64,000 nt of DNA from Endotrypanum monterogeii (Eukaryota; Euglenozoa; Kinetoplastea; Trypanosomatida; Trypanosomatidae). The DNA lies in contig CM007337.1 in assembly GCA_000333855.2 (NCBI GenBank), forward strand, positions 524,648 through 588,647, given 5' to 3'. Positions 30,709 to 40,567 of the stretch are shown here, piece after piece. Position numbers and translations under genes: made by a program. Under the pieces are notes generated by a model. The model saw only the letters and a program-made list of their open reading frames with translations. It was not told the origin of the DNA and did not search any database. Numbering within the stretch: position 1 is the first letter of the stretch; the number at the start of each line of letters is the position of its first letter.

Positions 30709-31828
30709 TGAGGCTTCGGAGTGTGGCCATCGTGCCGCGTTTACGTCTCCCGATAACTGAACCTGACTAGTCCTGATGTAACAGGAAAGTCGTCGAGCCA
30801 CGAGGGTACCCAAAGTTTCTTCTCTGTTGCTGTTTTGCGGGGGGGAGGGGGGGGGTTGTTTGGGCCTATCATCATGCTGTTGACCACATGGTGGGGAGCA
30901 GTATCCCCCTCCTTATTTCACAAGTAGGGCACGAGGCACAGTTATCCAGACTGCAACGCCTCGCTTCCTCCGCTCTGTTACGAAGACCGCCTGTGAGGCG
31001 TGGGACTCGCACTTTTTTCCCCTTTGGGCGTTGTACAAATCTGTTAGTAGGAAATACATCGCCCTTTCCCCCTTCCCTCTTATATTTACCTAGTAGTTGA
31101 AAGCATTAATGACAACAAAAACAACAAAAAAGGGAAAGCATAACCACTGCACTTCAACCCCACCCCGCTCCTACACGGTGTGCGTGTGCAACGTTGCATG
31201 TGAGTGAGGTCGCCTACATATATCTCTGAGGATACCAGGCCCTTCCGAAGTGGTTGAGGGTGCATGAGGCAGTGGCACAATCCGGTGATCCACTCCTTCA
31301 GCTCTCCCTAGGAACCTCATCTAGGCAAGTGTCTGCCGAATAGTGGGGGGTGGGGGGGAGGGGGAGGGGCAGTAGGACTTACCTCTGTGTACCTCTCCCC
31401 GCTTACTCGACGTGTACACATCTCTTTCCAGTCGGTGTCTCGGCACGCGGCCAGTAGCTCGTCTGGATCGCGTTGTTGTTTCTGTTATTATTATGGTTAT
31501 AATATATCCTCATCCCTCATGCCTTACTCTCAACTTCTCCTTCGCTGCTCCTCCTCTTGCTCATATATCTTTGTTTCTTTTCTTTCGTCCCCTTCCCCCG
31601 TCTTCCTCCGTGCCCACACACTGAAACGCATGCATGCACGTGTTGATGTTGGGAGTGGAATATTCTTTTTTATTATTATTTATTTATCTGCTTGGGTGAC
31701 TGTGTGTGTGTGGGCGTGCCACAATCATAAACATCGCGAGAATAACCTGGTATAACGCTAGCCGCTTTCACGTTCTTCTCTACCCATCATCTGCAATTGT
31801 GCAGTCGCCCCACAGTCGATCTCAATCG
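30709..31828. other. non-coding gap
   Basis: I see no gene in this 1.1-kb stretch. It holds G-rich runs near 30839-30856 and 31346-31370 and then T/C-rich DNA leading to the eIF3b splice site. Confidence 0.7.
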
Positions 31829-31885
31829 CCCTTCCCTCTCTTTTGTTTGTTTTCGTTCGTGTTGTGTGTCATCTTATCTTCTAAG
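31829..31885 (+). promoter_or_regulatory. predicted trans-splice acceptor
   Basis: A T/C-rich tract of about 50 bases ends in the AG at 31884-31885, 25 bases before the eIF3b ATG. Confidence 0.6.
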
Positions 31886-31910
31886 CAACAAGTAACAGCG
31901 AGGCGCAGCG

Positions 31911-34040
31911 ATGACAGACATCAACTTCGGTCGCCACATCCTTATCGATGGGCTCCCCAACAATGTTACCCCTGATAAGCGCGAGCTTTTCCAGCGCCAC
32001 TTCTCCCGACGTATCGCGGAGTTGCTTGGTGGGGAGAAGTTCAGTCTTCATCTGCTGACAGACCCGGAGACGGCGCTGCTCTCTGGCGCCATTCTCAGCT
32101 GTGTCACCGAGACGCAGGCGGAGGCGGCGCTGGCAAAACTGAACCGCTTCCCCTTCACAAAGTCGGCCGTGCTCACAACATACCGCTGGAGTGCGCTGGA
32201 GGAGGCTCGCCAGGAGGAGGGCCCGTATGTGCCGCCGCCGATGGTCGACGTTGGTGATGAGGAGGAGGCGGAGCTGGTCCACAACATGGCGGAGGATCCA
32301 GAAGCACGCCCTCAGTTCTTAGTCAAGTCTGGCATATCTTTTGACTGCGATTGGTACTGGTTCAATTGGGAGAAAAATGAGCCGGAGCTGTACCGCCGCC
32401 GAAAAATTAGCAAGGACGATCCACTCTGCCGCTGGTCCGAGTTGGACCGCGATAACAAGAAGCTCAGCTCCGGCATGGTGTGTAGCGCACTTCCTGTGGC
32501 ACGTCCACTCCCAGTGTGGTCGACGTACGGGTCCATGGCGATCTCGCAGCATGAGAAGGGTCTGCGTGTGTGGGCCGGACGTAGCATGCACCTCCATTTC
32601 GAAATCACGATGGACATCAACGCTTTCATGGTCTCACCCTGTGAGAAGTATATCATTGTGCAGACACCTAAGGACATCAGCATTATCAACTTGCGCACTG
32701 CCAAGAAGATCCGCACCATCGGAAATCTTGACCTGCACAGCGACGACCTTTGGCCCATCATGCGCTTCAGCGCAGATGATTCGCTCGTGGTGGTCTGCAA
32801 AACGGGTTACCGCCCAATCGACTCCACCGAAGTACCGGAGGGCCACCTGAACATCTATGTCTCTGAGACAATGAAGCTTGTCAAGGGCGACGGCAGCTCT
32901 GGCCATAGCTTCGCCATTCCCGGCCTCTACAAGGCCGAGTGGAACCCTGTGGTTGGCACGCAGATGGCGTACGTCTGTGAGCTGGGCCCTAACCAGGGGT
33001 GGAAGGCAGTTGTAGCTGACATGGTGGTGAACGAGGACGGCGAGGTAGAAAGGCGTGTGCTGAACGAGCGCAACTTCCTCGTGGCGACGCGGTTGGATAT
33101 GCTGTGGCACCCAGCGGGCACCTTTCTCTGCGTAAGGGTGTCATCGAAGGGGCCTACGGAGTACTTCCTCTTCCATGTAGCAGAGCGTAACGTGCCCATC
33201 TTTCGCCTCTCTGTCAAGCGTGGCTACACCCCGACCCGCTTCGCGTGGCAGAGCGGTGGTGACAAGTTTGCGGTTCTCCTGAAGCGCGACGGTGTTGGCG
33301 CCGGCCTTGGTGAGACTGGCATCCTTCAGATCTTTGCGATCGGCAAGCAGGGCCCCAAGGTACTGCACGAGGTGTCCACTTCAGCCTCACATCTCTTCTG
33401 GGCGCCCCGTGGTGGGCGGCTGGTGGCGGCTAACTTCGACAAGTCTCTGCTTCACTTCTTTGTGCTTCATGACAATAACACCATCACAGATAAAAATAAG
33501 CTCAGTGGTATCAGCGCGACGAACTGCGAGTGGGACCCAACCGGACGCTATTTTGCGGTGTGGGTGTCATCCATTCACGAGCAGGCGCTAACCTCGCAGT
33601 ACCGCATCTTTGATTACACAGGTAACGAGCTCTTTAAGAAAGCTGTCAAGCCCCTCTCCCATTTCGCTTGGCGCCCACTCCCGCCATCGCTGCTCGCTCA
33701 GAACGATGTGAAAAAGGCGCGCGACATGATCAAAACTCTCCTGCATGAATACGAGGCTACCGAACAAGCGCACAGAGCTGAGGAGCAGGAGCGCATCGAG
33801 AAAGAGAGGAAGTCGAAGGAGGAGGAGTACATCAAGCGGATGAAGACTGTCGCTCGGTATGCCGAAGAAAAGGGCATATATCAGACACGTGAGGAGCAGC
33901 GCGCCACCTCAAAGTGGGTTCGCTACAACAATAACCGGCTCAAGTCGCTGCCAGAGGAGGAACACATGATTCACGAGGACGTCACCGAGTACCGTATCGT
34001 GTCGCGCCGCCAGATGGGCACGGGTGCTGCAAAGAGGTAA
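31911..34040 (+). CDS. EIF3B: eukaryotic translation initiation factor 3 subunit b
   Basis: The 709-residue product has the eIF3b layout. An N-terminal RRM occupies about 8-88 (HILIDGLPNN as RNP2-like strand). A short linker contains the FDCDWYWFNWEKNEPE-type segment. A large beta-propeller domain follows (about 150-600), with typical blades ending WDPTGRYFAVW and the APRGGRLVAANFDKS segment. Last is a charged helix at about 612-660, which in other species binds eIF3i and eIF3g. It is a little shorter than yeast (763) and human (814), mostly at the N-terminus, where the acidic extension before the RRM is missing. eIF3b is a scaffold of the eIF3 complex on the 40S subunit. The RRM begins about 8 residues after the ATG, so the start is secure. 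Confidence 0.96.
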   Translation: MTDINFGRHILIDGLPNNVTPDKRELFQRHFSRRIAELLGGEKFSLHLLTDPETALLSGAILSCVTETQAEAALAKLNRFPFTKSAVLTTYRWSALEEARQEEGPYVPPPMVDVGDEEEAELVHNMAEDPEARPQFLVKSGISFDCDWYWFNWEKNEPELYRRRKISKDDPLCRWSELDRDNKKLSSGMVCSALPVARPLPVWSTYGSMAISQHEKGLRVWAGRSMHLHFEITMDINAFMVSPCEKYIIVQTPKDISIINLRTAKKIRTIGNLDLHSDDLWPIMRFSADDSLVVVCKTGYRPIDSTEVPEGHLNIYVSETMKLVKGDGSSGHSFAIPGLYKAEWNPVVGTQMAYVCELGPNQGWKAVVADMVVNEDGEVERRVLNERNFLVATRLDMLWHPAGTFLCVRVSSKGPTEYFLFHVAERNVPIFRLSVKRGYTPTRFAWQSGGDKFAVLLKRDGVGAGLGETGILQIFAIGKQGPKVLHEVSTSASHLFWAPRGGRLVAANFDKSLLHFFVLHDNNTITDKNKLSGISATNCEWDPTGRYFAVWVSSIHEQALTSQYRIFDYTGNELFKKAVKPLSHFAWRPLPPSLLAQNDVKKARDMIKTLLHEYEATEQAHRAEEQERIEKERKSKEEEYIKRMKTVARYAEEKGIYQTREEQRATSKWVRYNNNRLKSLPEEEHMIHEDVTEYRIVSRRQMGTGAAKR

Positions 34041-34293
34041 TTTGAGTGTTGTTAAAGAGTCGCACACACTACAGCGGGGAGGGGGGGAGGATGGCTGCGG
34101 GTCCGCCACACAAAAAACATCCCATGCGTGTCGTGTCGTGTGACGCCTCCTCTGTGTTGACTGCCGCTCTGTCCTTCCTTTTCTTCGTTGCGTTGTCGCC
34201 GTGAGCTGGAAAAAAAAAAAAGCGAAACGAAATGAGCGCGGCAGAGGAGAGGGAAAAAGCAGAAGAACAGGAATGCAATAGGAGGAGAAAAGG

Positions 34294-34336
<43 letters not shown>

Positions 34337-35466
34337 TGCGTATCTTCTCCCCCTTCCCTCCCCTGCGGTGGCATTGAGGTAGTAGGTGTGTGCGTTGTTG
34401 CTGTTTTCGGTGAGTTGGTCACGTGTTACGTAAAAGGCGCCCGTCTTTCTCTTCTAAGTCCTTATGTGGATATGACAGCGTATGCCTCTATATATCTTCA
34501 TTGGTTTCTGTCAGCCCTTTCCCTTTATGTCTTTATGCCGCATTGTTTTTTTTTTTTCAATTTTATTCTTGAGGGTCTAATTAAATTGGATGGTGCTTGT
34601 CACGTTTGCATGCAGGGTTGTCTGTATGCAGGGTGAATGCATTGCCTTTGTGTCTCTGTTTCTGTGTTCCCGTGAGTGTGACTAGAAAGAGGAGGAGAGG
34701 GACTAAACCCGTGGTGCGTGGGCGTCAGTCAAGATGTCTATCAAAGCTTAGCAGTCGAGAGAAGCAGCGGCTTGCAGAGTTTTGTTTGTGGTTGAGTCGA
34801 ACTCGTATCCACTTTCATGTTTGTTGAGATAGTGTTGTTCTTTGGCGAGAGAAAAAGAAGGACGGTGTTATTCAGACATACACAACTGCATCCAAAAGGG
34901 TAGCTGACACACGCACATCTCTGCTAGCAGCCCATCCCAAGGATTTTGTGTGTGTGCGTATCTGAGTGAGCTAGCTTTATCCTCTCTCCTTTTTGTGTTT
35001 TTTTTGTAGTTGTTCGACAACCCCACCGTTAAAAAAAAAAAAACAAAGTAAACATATTCTGTTGGAAAAGAATTTTTGTTGTTGTTGGGTTCTGCAAGAG
35101 GAGGAGGGGCGGTCCTCTGTCCGTGTGGGTCCATGATAGCGGTGGTCGTACAACAAGGGCCCTACATGACCCAGCGAGTAGTTCCTTCTCCTTCAGAATT
35201 CCTCAATGCAAAGGGTTTTGTCCCGTGCGCTGAACCCTACGACACGGATCTCGTTGCCGTGAACAGAGGCTGTAAGACGTCTTTGCTAGCGTCTCAAGCT
35301 GTTCCGCCCTGACAGAGTGGAAGTTTCGTGGAAGCTCAGTCGGTATTCCATCTGCGTGTTCCCTCTCCCTCTATAGGACTGCACCTCTGTTGAACATCTG
35401 CTCCGGTGCCGGTGCGAATCACACTCAGCGTGCGATAAGAGGGGCCAAGTCTTTTGTCACATTGCC
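34041..35466. other. non-coding gap with long GT tract
   Basis: No gene is visible. The stretch has an A run at 34210-34221, a (GT)n tract at 34294-34335, T runs near 34547, and an A run near 35031-35043. Confidence 0.7.
34294..34335. repeat. (GT)n microsatellite
   Basis: About 21 GT units lie 250 bases after the eIF3b stop codon. Confidence 0.9.
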
Positions 35467-35527
35467 TATCCCTCCCCCCCCCCCTCCCCCCTCCCCCTCT
35501 CTCTCTCCCTCGTCCCCCTGCGCCCAG
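35467..35527 (+). promoter_or_regulatory. predicted trans-splice acceptor
   Basis: An almost unbroken C/T tract of about 53 bases precedes the AG at 35526-35527, 59 bases before the next ATG. It is one of the strongest such sites in the window. Confidence 0.65.
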
Positions 35528-35586
35528 GGCGAGGGCTAGTACAAAAAGTTGTCGCGTAGATATTCAAAAGGGAGAGCGAATTTGCG

Positions 35587-36543
35587 ATGCACACGTTTTC
35601 TGCTGGGGTACTTAGCCGATGCCGCCGCCGTTCTGGCATCCTGTGGTGCACGGGTATCCCACCCGGCACTGCCGGACAGTTGATCGTGGCTGGGGTTGGT
35701 GCCACTGGTCGGCATTTTCACGGCGGAAAGGATCGGAAATCACCGAATTCCCCTTCAGCAGCCTTCACGGGCACGACTACAGAGGTCCCCTCTCCATATC
35801 CACACACAAAGGGCGAGTGCGCCGGTCAAATCCTTATTCCCGGCCAACTGGTCCCAGCGACTGCTGAAGAAAAGGTAAGTGGTGCCGGATCGTCCTCAGC
35901 GCCATCTACCTCAACACCAATGGATACCATCCCTCCTGTGCCCCCCTCTACGGATGTCTGCAGCGGCCACCTGACAACGCCAGACCCGGAGCCCGTTCGA
36001 TGGATCCAGCCGGCTTACCAAGACCCTGCCACCGTGCCCCTTGTTGATGCAAAGGGTGAATACATAGTCTCCCGCGTCCAGTGGCCGACCGGAGAACTTG
36101 CTTACCGCGCCCCTGCGCCTGTCGATGATAAACTCGCGCCTCGTTTCGGGTACAACGTGGTGCAGGTGCGCAAACACGTGTCGTGGTGGAAGTATAATCA
36201 AAAATATCCTCGCATTTCTCTCGCATACATTAACGTTCAAGTTTTCTTTTTGCTTGGTCTCGCATGGCTTGTCGCGTTTCTTACAAACGAATACCGCCAG
36301 ACTATGGACTCGATGAAGACACCTGGGGCGATGGTCGGTGAACACCGCGGAAGGGGACCTGCAACGAACCGCACACAGAAAATCACCTTCGAGAAGGATG
36401 AGATGAGCGCGCTGCTCGATAAGGCGCAGAACAACTGGTATGACGGAAAGGCAGAGGCGTCCTACGTGGGCTCGAAGGAGTACAAAATGAAAAAGATCTC
36501 GCGACCGAAAGAATTCTCAGTCGATGACTTCCGCAAGCGATAG
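35587..36543 (+). CDS. single-pass, probably mitochondrial membrane protein, unknown family
   Basis: I do not recognise this 318-residue protein. The N-terminus (MHTFSAGVLSRCRRRSGIL) is Arg-rich, lacks acidic residues, and could be a mitochondrial targeting sequence. Residues 30-140 are Pro/Thr/Ser-rich and probably disordered. From about 140 a conserved-looking block (VSRVQWPTGELAYRAP, then KHVSWWKYNQKYPRIS) leads to one hydrophobic segment at about 211-233. A charged, basic C-terminal domain of about 80 residues follows. One TM helix with a short matrix- or IMS-facing domain is common among kinetoplastid-specific subunits of respiratory complexes and translocases, but no function can be assigned. 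Basic residues around the TM helix suggest an inner-membrane protein. Confidence 0.8.
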   Translation: MHTFSAGVLSRCRRRSGILWCTGIPPGTAGQLIVAGVGATGRHFHGGKDRKSPNSPSAAFTGTTTEVPSPYPHTKGECAGQILIPGQLVPATAEEKVSGAGSSSAPSTSTPMDTIPPVPPSTDVCSGHLTTPDPEPVRWIQPAYQDPATVPLVDAKGEYIVSRVQWPTGELAYRAPAPVDDKLAPRFGYNVVQVRKHVSWWKYNQKYPRISLAYINVQVFFLLGLAWLVAFLTNEYRQTMDSMKTPGAMVGEHRGRGPATNRTQKITFEKDEMSALLDKAQNNWYDGKAEASYVGSKEYKMKKISRPKEFSVDDFRKR

Positions 36544-37408
36544 CGCGCACTGTGGGATACGGAATGACAGAATGTCAACCGCCCGATGAGAGGGGGGGGG
36601 GGAGAGGCAGGAGGAGGGCGTGGAAAAAACTTGTATCACATACGTCTGGTCCATCCTCGAGCTCATGTTCTGTGAAGGACCACGGAGGGCTCAACCTCTT
36701 CTTCCTTTCAGGTCTACGGTCTGGGCGCGGCGGAAAACATATGACGTCCACGAAAGGATCCAGTCGGGCGTAATCATCAAAGAAGCACCGTGAAGTCGTA
36801 CCATGAATGTCTCGCACTCCCCTGACTTCACAGCCGCCTTATCTAGATCACCTTATCACTGGAGTGGAATTGGTCCCTCTCCCTCCTCTCCCTTCACACA
36901 TTTTCTTGTCCAAACAAAAAAAAAAATTAATAAATATGCAATTGTTGATGGCGCCCTCTGAGAAGATCAGGTTTAGGCACTGCCACACTTGTACGTGTTG
37001 CAATGTTCGGTAGATGATGCCTGTTGTCGGGAAAGTGATGAGGGTTATATATATATATATATATATATATTGCATTCGCGGCTGCGAAAATACTTCCCGT
37101 AGAGAGGCACTGTTAGAGCGAATATCCAGAGGGCAGAATTTCTGCCAAGGTGTCTTTCACACTTTTGCGTAGTTGTAGTGTCACAGATGTATTATGTAGC
37201 TTCTTTTATCCTCGTCTATCTTTGTCTCGATCTTCCCTCTTGGTTCGCCTATCATGTTTTCTATTATATACGCACATCTTGTGGATGGGAGGCTGCACCA
37301 CACCGCATTACACGTCTGTGGTGACGCGGGAAAAAGAGTCTTGACCCTTTTCAGAATTATACGTTCCGAAGACGGACAGCGGAACATCGCGTTTTTCTTC
37401 CTCTTCGC
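36544..37408. other. non-coding gap with (TA)n
   Basis: No gene is visible. There is a G run at 36592-36602 and a (TA)n tract at 37047-37070. A short pyrimidine tract and AG at 37353-37354 may be the splice site for the methyltransferase gene. Confidence 0.7.
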
Positions 37409-40400
37409 ATGTCCTCTCAGCATTCGCTCGCGTTGCCTCTTTCGGCAGACTACGCAATAAACACGCGCGAAGAATTTTCATTTTTTTGCACTCAGAGCAC
37501 TCCTGACGACTCTGTTAGCGCGGCCCCAGCACATGACACCGGCAACCCGTTGGATCGCTATCTGGACGATCTATGTGCGTTTCTGCGCAGCTCGAGGCTC
37601 ATCCAGGCCCACCCAGACAACTATTTTCAGTTCATCCGCGGTGAGTCGTGGGCTGCATCTCCTGTACACTTCGACAACTCCCCTGTAGAGGCGGAGGAGC
37701 TTGCGCACACGCAGACGCTGCTGAGAGCCTTCCGACCACTGTTGCAAGGCGATGACGCTATGCACAAGTTGCGTGCGCTGGTGCGCGATGGCCCACCAAT
37801 GGAATTGGCTCCGCTTGCCGATCCAATCATTGAAGGCGAAGGCGCTGAGGAGGCAAGTGACGCTCCTTTGGCTTTACTTCAAACGTTCTACAGAGCCACA
37901 CGGTCTCTGATGCTGGGGCGTGCACGGCGCTCGGCGAACGATACCGCGAGTCTTACACTCCTCACGGAGGCAGAGCGCCTTGCCAGTAACTGTGACGCCC
38001 CCCGTACGAAAGCGCAGAGGCAGCGCGAGCGCGACATTCTCGACCTCGTCGTGTCTCACGGAATGAATCCCAAGAAGCAACATGAGGTGCGTATCATGAG
38101 AGAGACAATACGGGATCTGGTGTTCTGCTGCAACGCCGGTGTGGGGGACAAGGCGTCCACGCAACTTCAGAGCAGCGGACCGCAATCTCCCCCTTCATCG
38201 GAGACTGCGAAGCGCTGCCACGGAGACGTGTTTCGGGTAGAAACCGCAATCAACATTGGTGAGGGAAAAGGTTACGTATCTCGTGCACTGGCACTGTGCG
38301 ACCATCTTCAGGTGGTCGGTCTCGACTGCAACCCTGCGCATAAGGAGCGCGCTGTGGAACGGTTCGAATCAATCCTGGAAACGAGTCTGGCCGCGCGTGA
38401 TGGAAAGCCACGCATAAACATGATGTATGAAGCGCGTGGCCACATGGCTAGCATCGCTTGTCGTATCGATGAACGAGTCGATTGGGCATCGCTTCTCCAT
38501 GGCCACGTCCAGACCTGCGCAGATCCGTGTATGTCGCCAGTCGGCAGCTCTGGCGGTGATACTAGTGCGTTTCCACTGACGGTCAAAGAAAACCAAAACG
38601 CCCTTCGCGACGACGACATGGTGGCTGTGACACGCCTTTGCGACGGGGAGGCGTTGAAGCTGGCTTGTCGAGTTTGCGGAAAAGTTGTACGACAGAAGTC
38701 TACCGCAGTCGTTATGAAGCACATCTATGCGCATCTCCAATCCCACGGGCGGTCTTCGCATTTCCCTGAACGTGGCGTGACGACGCAAGCGTCCACCTCG
38801 CCAGCTCCATTGCGGCTGCGTATCCCCACATTGGAAGAGGTGCGTGAGTGGAACGTTTCTCTCTCCCAGCAGGCCTATGTTGCACGACTGACGGAGATTT
38901 TTTTTACGGTCACTGACATCGAGGAGCAACATCACGCCAACCGCAAGAATGCGGCTTTGCTGAAGCGGGTTCGCGTCGATGACAAAGAGGTAAGCAGTGA
39001 TGTCGAGGACAGATGCATCGAGTCGACGCCAGGGTATCTGACTTTAGTATCTGCATCGCACAGCCACAACCTCTGCGATGAGAACAGCCGGGAGCAGTCG
39101 CAGCCGTCGACGCAGGGGTCAACATCGATCACCCTCGAACCAGCCTACACTGCTCGCGGCTTTCGTGTAGTGTTGCTAGTGGCGGAGCTGAAGAAAATAT
39201 CTTCTGAGCCTCCTTTGATTCCACTAGCTGGCGTGAGTAGGGTTGCTGCTGCTGCTGATCAGTCTGAAGCAGCGACATTATCGCGCTCAGAGCAGCATAG
39301 TAGTCAAGCCGTGGGCCTGGCCTGTGTTCCACCTGACATCCAAAGCCCAGAGCTTTGGTCGTACACTCAAGTGATTGCCACTGTTGTTGGCTACGACGGC
39401 GGGGCAGATAAGCATCTGATCTACATCAACCAGGAGAACAAAAGACGGACCCTACGTCTTTATCGACTTCCACCGAAAGTGTCAGCTACAGCGCAAGGGG
39501 GTAATAGCGACCCAACAGCACTTTATGCTGAAGGAAGCGCAGCCTTGGGTAACTGGCTGCTTCCAGATCCGAAGACGTGGGGCCGTGAGGGCGTAGCTCT
39601 TGTTTTGTCGGTGCTGCCGCCTGTCCTTCCTTCCATCCCCGCCGTTTGCGTTCCCAGCTTACGAAATACGGTTCTTATCGGCCTGCACACGTGCGGCGAC
39701 TTGGGCTCTAACGTATGTCGCATTTTCCGCAACACCTCCGCTCGGGGTCTGCTGCTCGTCAGCTGCTGCTGGCACGCGCTCACACCGAAAGGCTTTCCGC
39801 TAAGTCGTGCACTGAAGCGCCGAGGTTTAACGACAACGAGCGTGTCGTTTCTTCTTGCTACGCAGCCAGTAGACGCCTGGTCAGCCGCCTCCGCCGAAGG
39901 GCATCGAAGCTCCGCGAGGCTCCTTTTCTATCGCAGTCTTTTTAAACTGTTGTGGAGAGAGCTGTCGGGGGGATGGAGGGCACGGCAGAAAGAGGCGCCG
40001 GGGGGACATTCTGGCGGCTGTGCATACACCGGCGCCCTGGGCTGCGGAGCATGTGCGTTTCCCGAAGCGCCGCCGCACCTCGAGCCTGCTTTCCTCCGCC
40101 GAATTTCGCGGGAGAAAGATACGCTAACATTCGTGCAGTTTGTGAACGCTGTGGCATCTGAATATATCTACATTGAATCCGCCAAGAGTACACCATACAC
40201 GCCGTGGAGCGTTGGACAGCGCTGCATCGCGTGCCGTTCAAGTCAGGAGGCATATGTGCGTCACTCGCTTGTTGAGCAGCGCTTGCCAGAGATCATGGGG
40301 GTAACTGTTGAGCAGGACCACTTTGCCTCCTTCCTCGGCCTGACTGTGCTGCGCATGTGGATGTGTCACCTGGTCGAGTCACTTCTACTTCTGGATCGAA

Positions 40401-40567
40401 CCCTTTACCTTCATGAGGAGCTCTCACACCACGCGTACCATGCAGCTGGAGAATCATCAGCAGAGAGGGAGAGTAGTGCGGTGGCGCTCGTGCCCTTGTT
40501 CGATGGTGCATTGTCGCCCCGCATGTATGGCATTCTCGCCCGTCGTGGTGGTTCGGCGTGCCCCTGA
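37409..40567 (+). CDS. METTL25-family methyltransferase-like protein with C2H2-like finger
   Basis: The 1052-residue product shows the two signature segments of the METTL25/RRNAD1 (METTL25B) family. The first is the SAM-binding strand-loop INIGEGKGYVSRAL (glycines 284, 286, 288), followed by a Asp-containing strand GLDCNP. The second is the GLHTCGDLG motif at 758-766, with VSCCWHALTPKGFPLS shortly after. In typical members these lie about 200 residues apart. Here nearly 475 residues separate them, and this insert holds a zinc-finger pattern C420-x2-C423-x14-H438-x3-H442 plus Ser/Ala-rich spacer. The fold should be Rossmann-type and SAM-dependent. Members of the family are thought to act on RNA or ribosomal proteins, and the substrate is uncertain. 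The ATG follows a weak pyrimidine tract; a second in-frame ATG upstream is not available. Confidence 0.85.
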   Translation: MSSQHSLALPLSADYAINTREEFSFFCTQSTPDDSVSAAPAHDTGNPLDRYLDDLCAFLRSSRLIQAHPDNYFQFIRGESWAASPVHFDNSPVEAEELAHTQTLLRAFRPLLQGDDAMHKLRALVRDGPPMELAPLADPIIEGEGAEEASDAPLALLQTFYRATRSLMLGRARRSANDTASLTLLTEAERLASNCDAPRTKAQRQRERDILDLVVSHGMNPKKQHEVRIMRETIRDLVFCCNAGVGDKASTQLQSSGPQSPPSSETAKRCHGDVFRVETAINIGEGKGYVSRALALCDHLQVVGLDCNPAHKERAVERFESILETSLAARDGKPRINMMYEARGHMASIACRIDERVDWASLLHGHVQTCADPCMSPVGSSGGDTSAFPLTVKENQNALRDDDMVAVTRLCDGEALKLACRVCGKVVRQKSTAVVMKHIYAHLQSHGRSSHFPERGVTTQASTSPAPLRLRIPTLEEVREWNVSLSQQAYVARLTEIFFTVTDIEEQHHANRKNAALLKRVRVDDKEVSSDVEDRCIESTPGYLTLVSASHSHNLCDENSREQSQPSTQGSTSITLEPAYTARGFRVVLLVAELKKISSEPPLIPLAGVSRVAAAADQSEAATLSRSEQHSSQAVGLACVPPDIQSPELWSYTQVIATVVGYDGGADKHLIYINQENKRRTLRLYRLPPKVSATAQGGNSDPTALYAEGSAALGNWLLPDPKTWGREGVALVLSVLPPVLPSIPAVCVPSLRNTVLIGLHTCGDLGSNVCRIFRNTSARGLLLVSCCWHALTPKGFPLSRALKRRGLTTTSVSFLLATQPVDAWSAASAEGHRSSARLLFYRSLFKLLWRELSGGWRARQKEAPGGHSGGCAYTGALGCGACAFPEAPPHLEPAFLRRISREKDTLTFVQFVNAVASEYIYIESAKSTPYTPWSVGQRCIACRSSQEAYVRHSLVEQRLPEIMGVTVEQDHFASFLGLTVLRMWMCHLVESLLLLDRTLYLHEELSHHAYHAAGESSAERESSAVALVPLFDGALSPRMYGILARRGGSACP

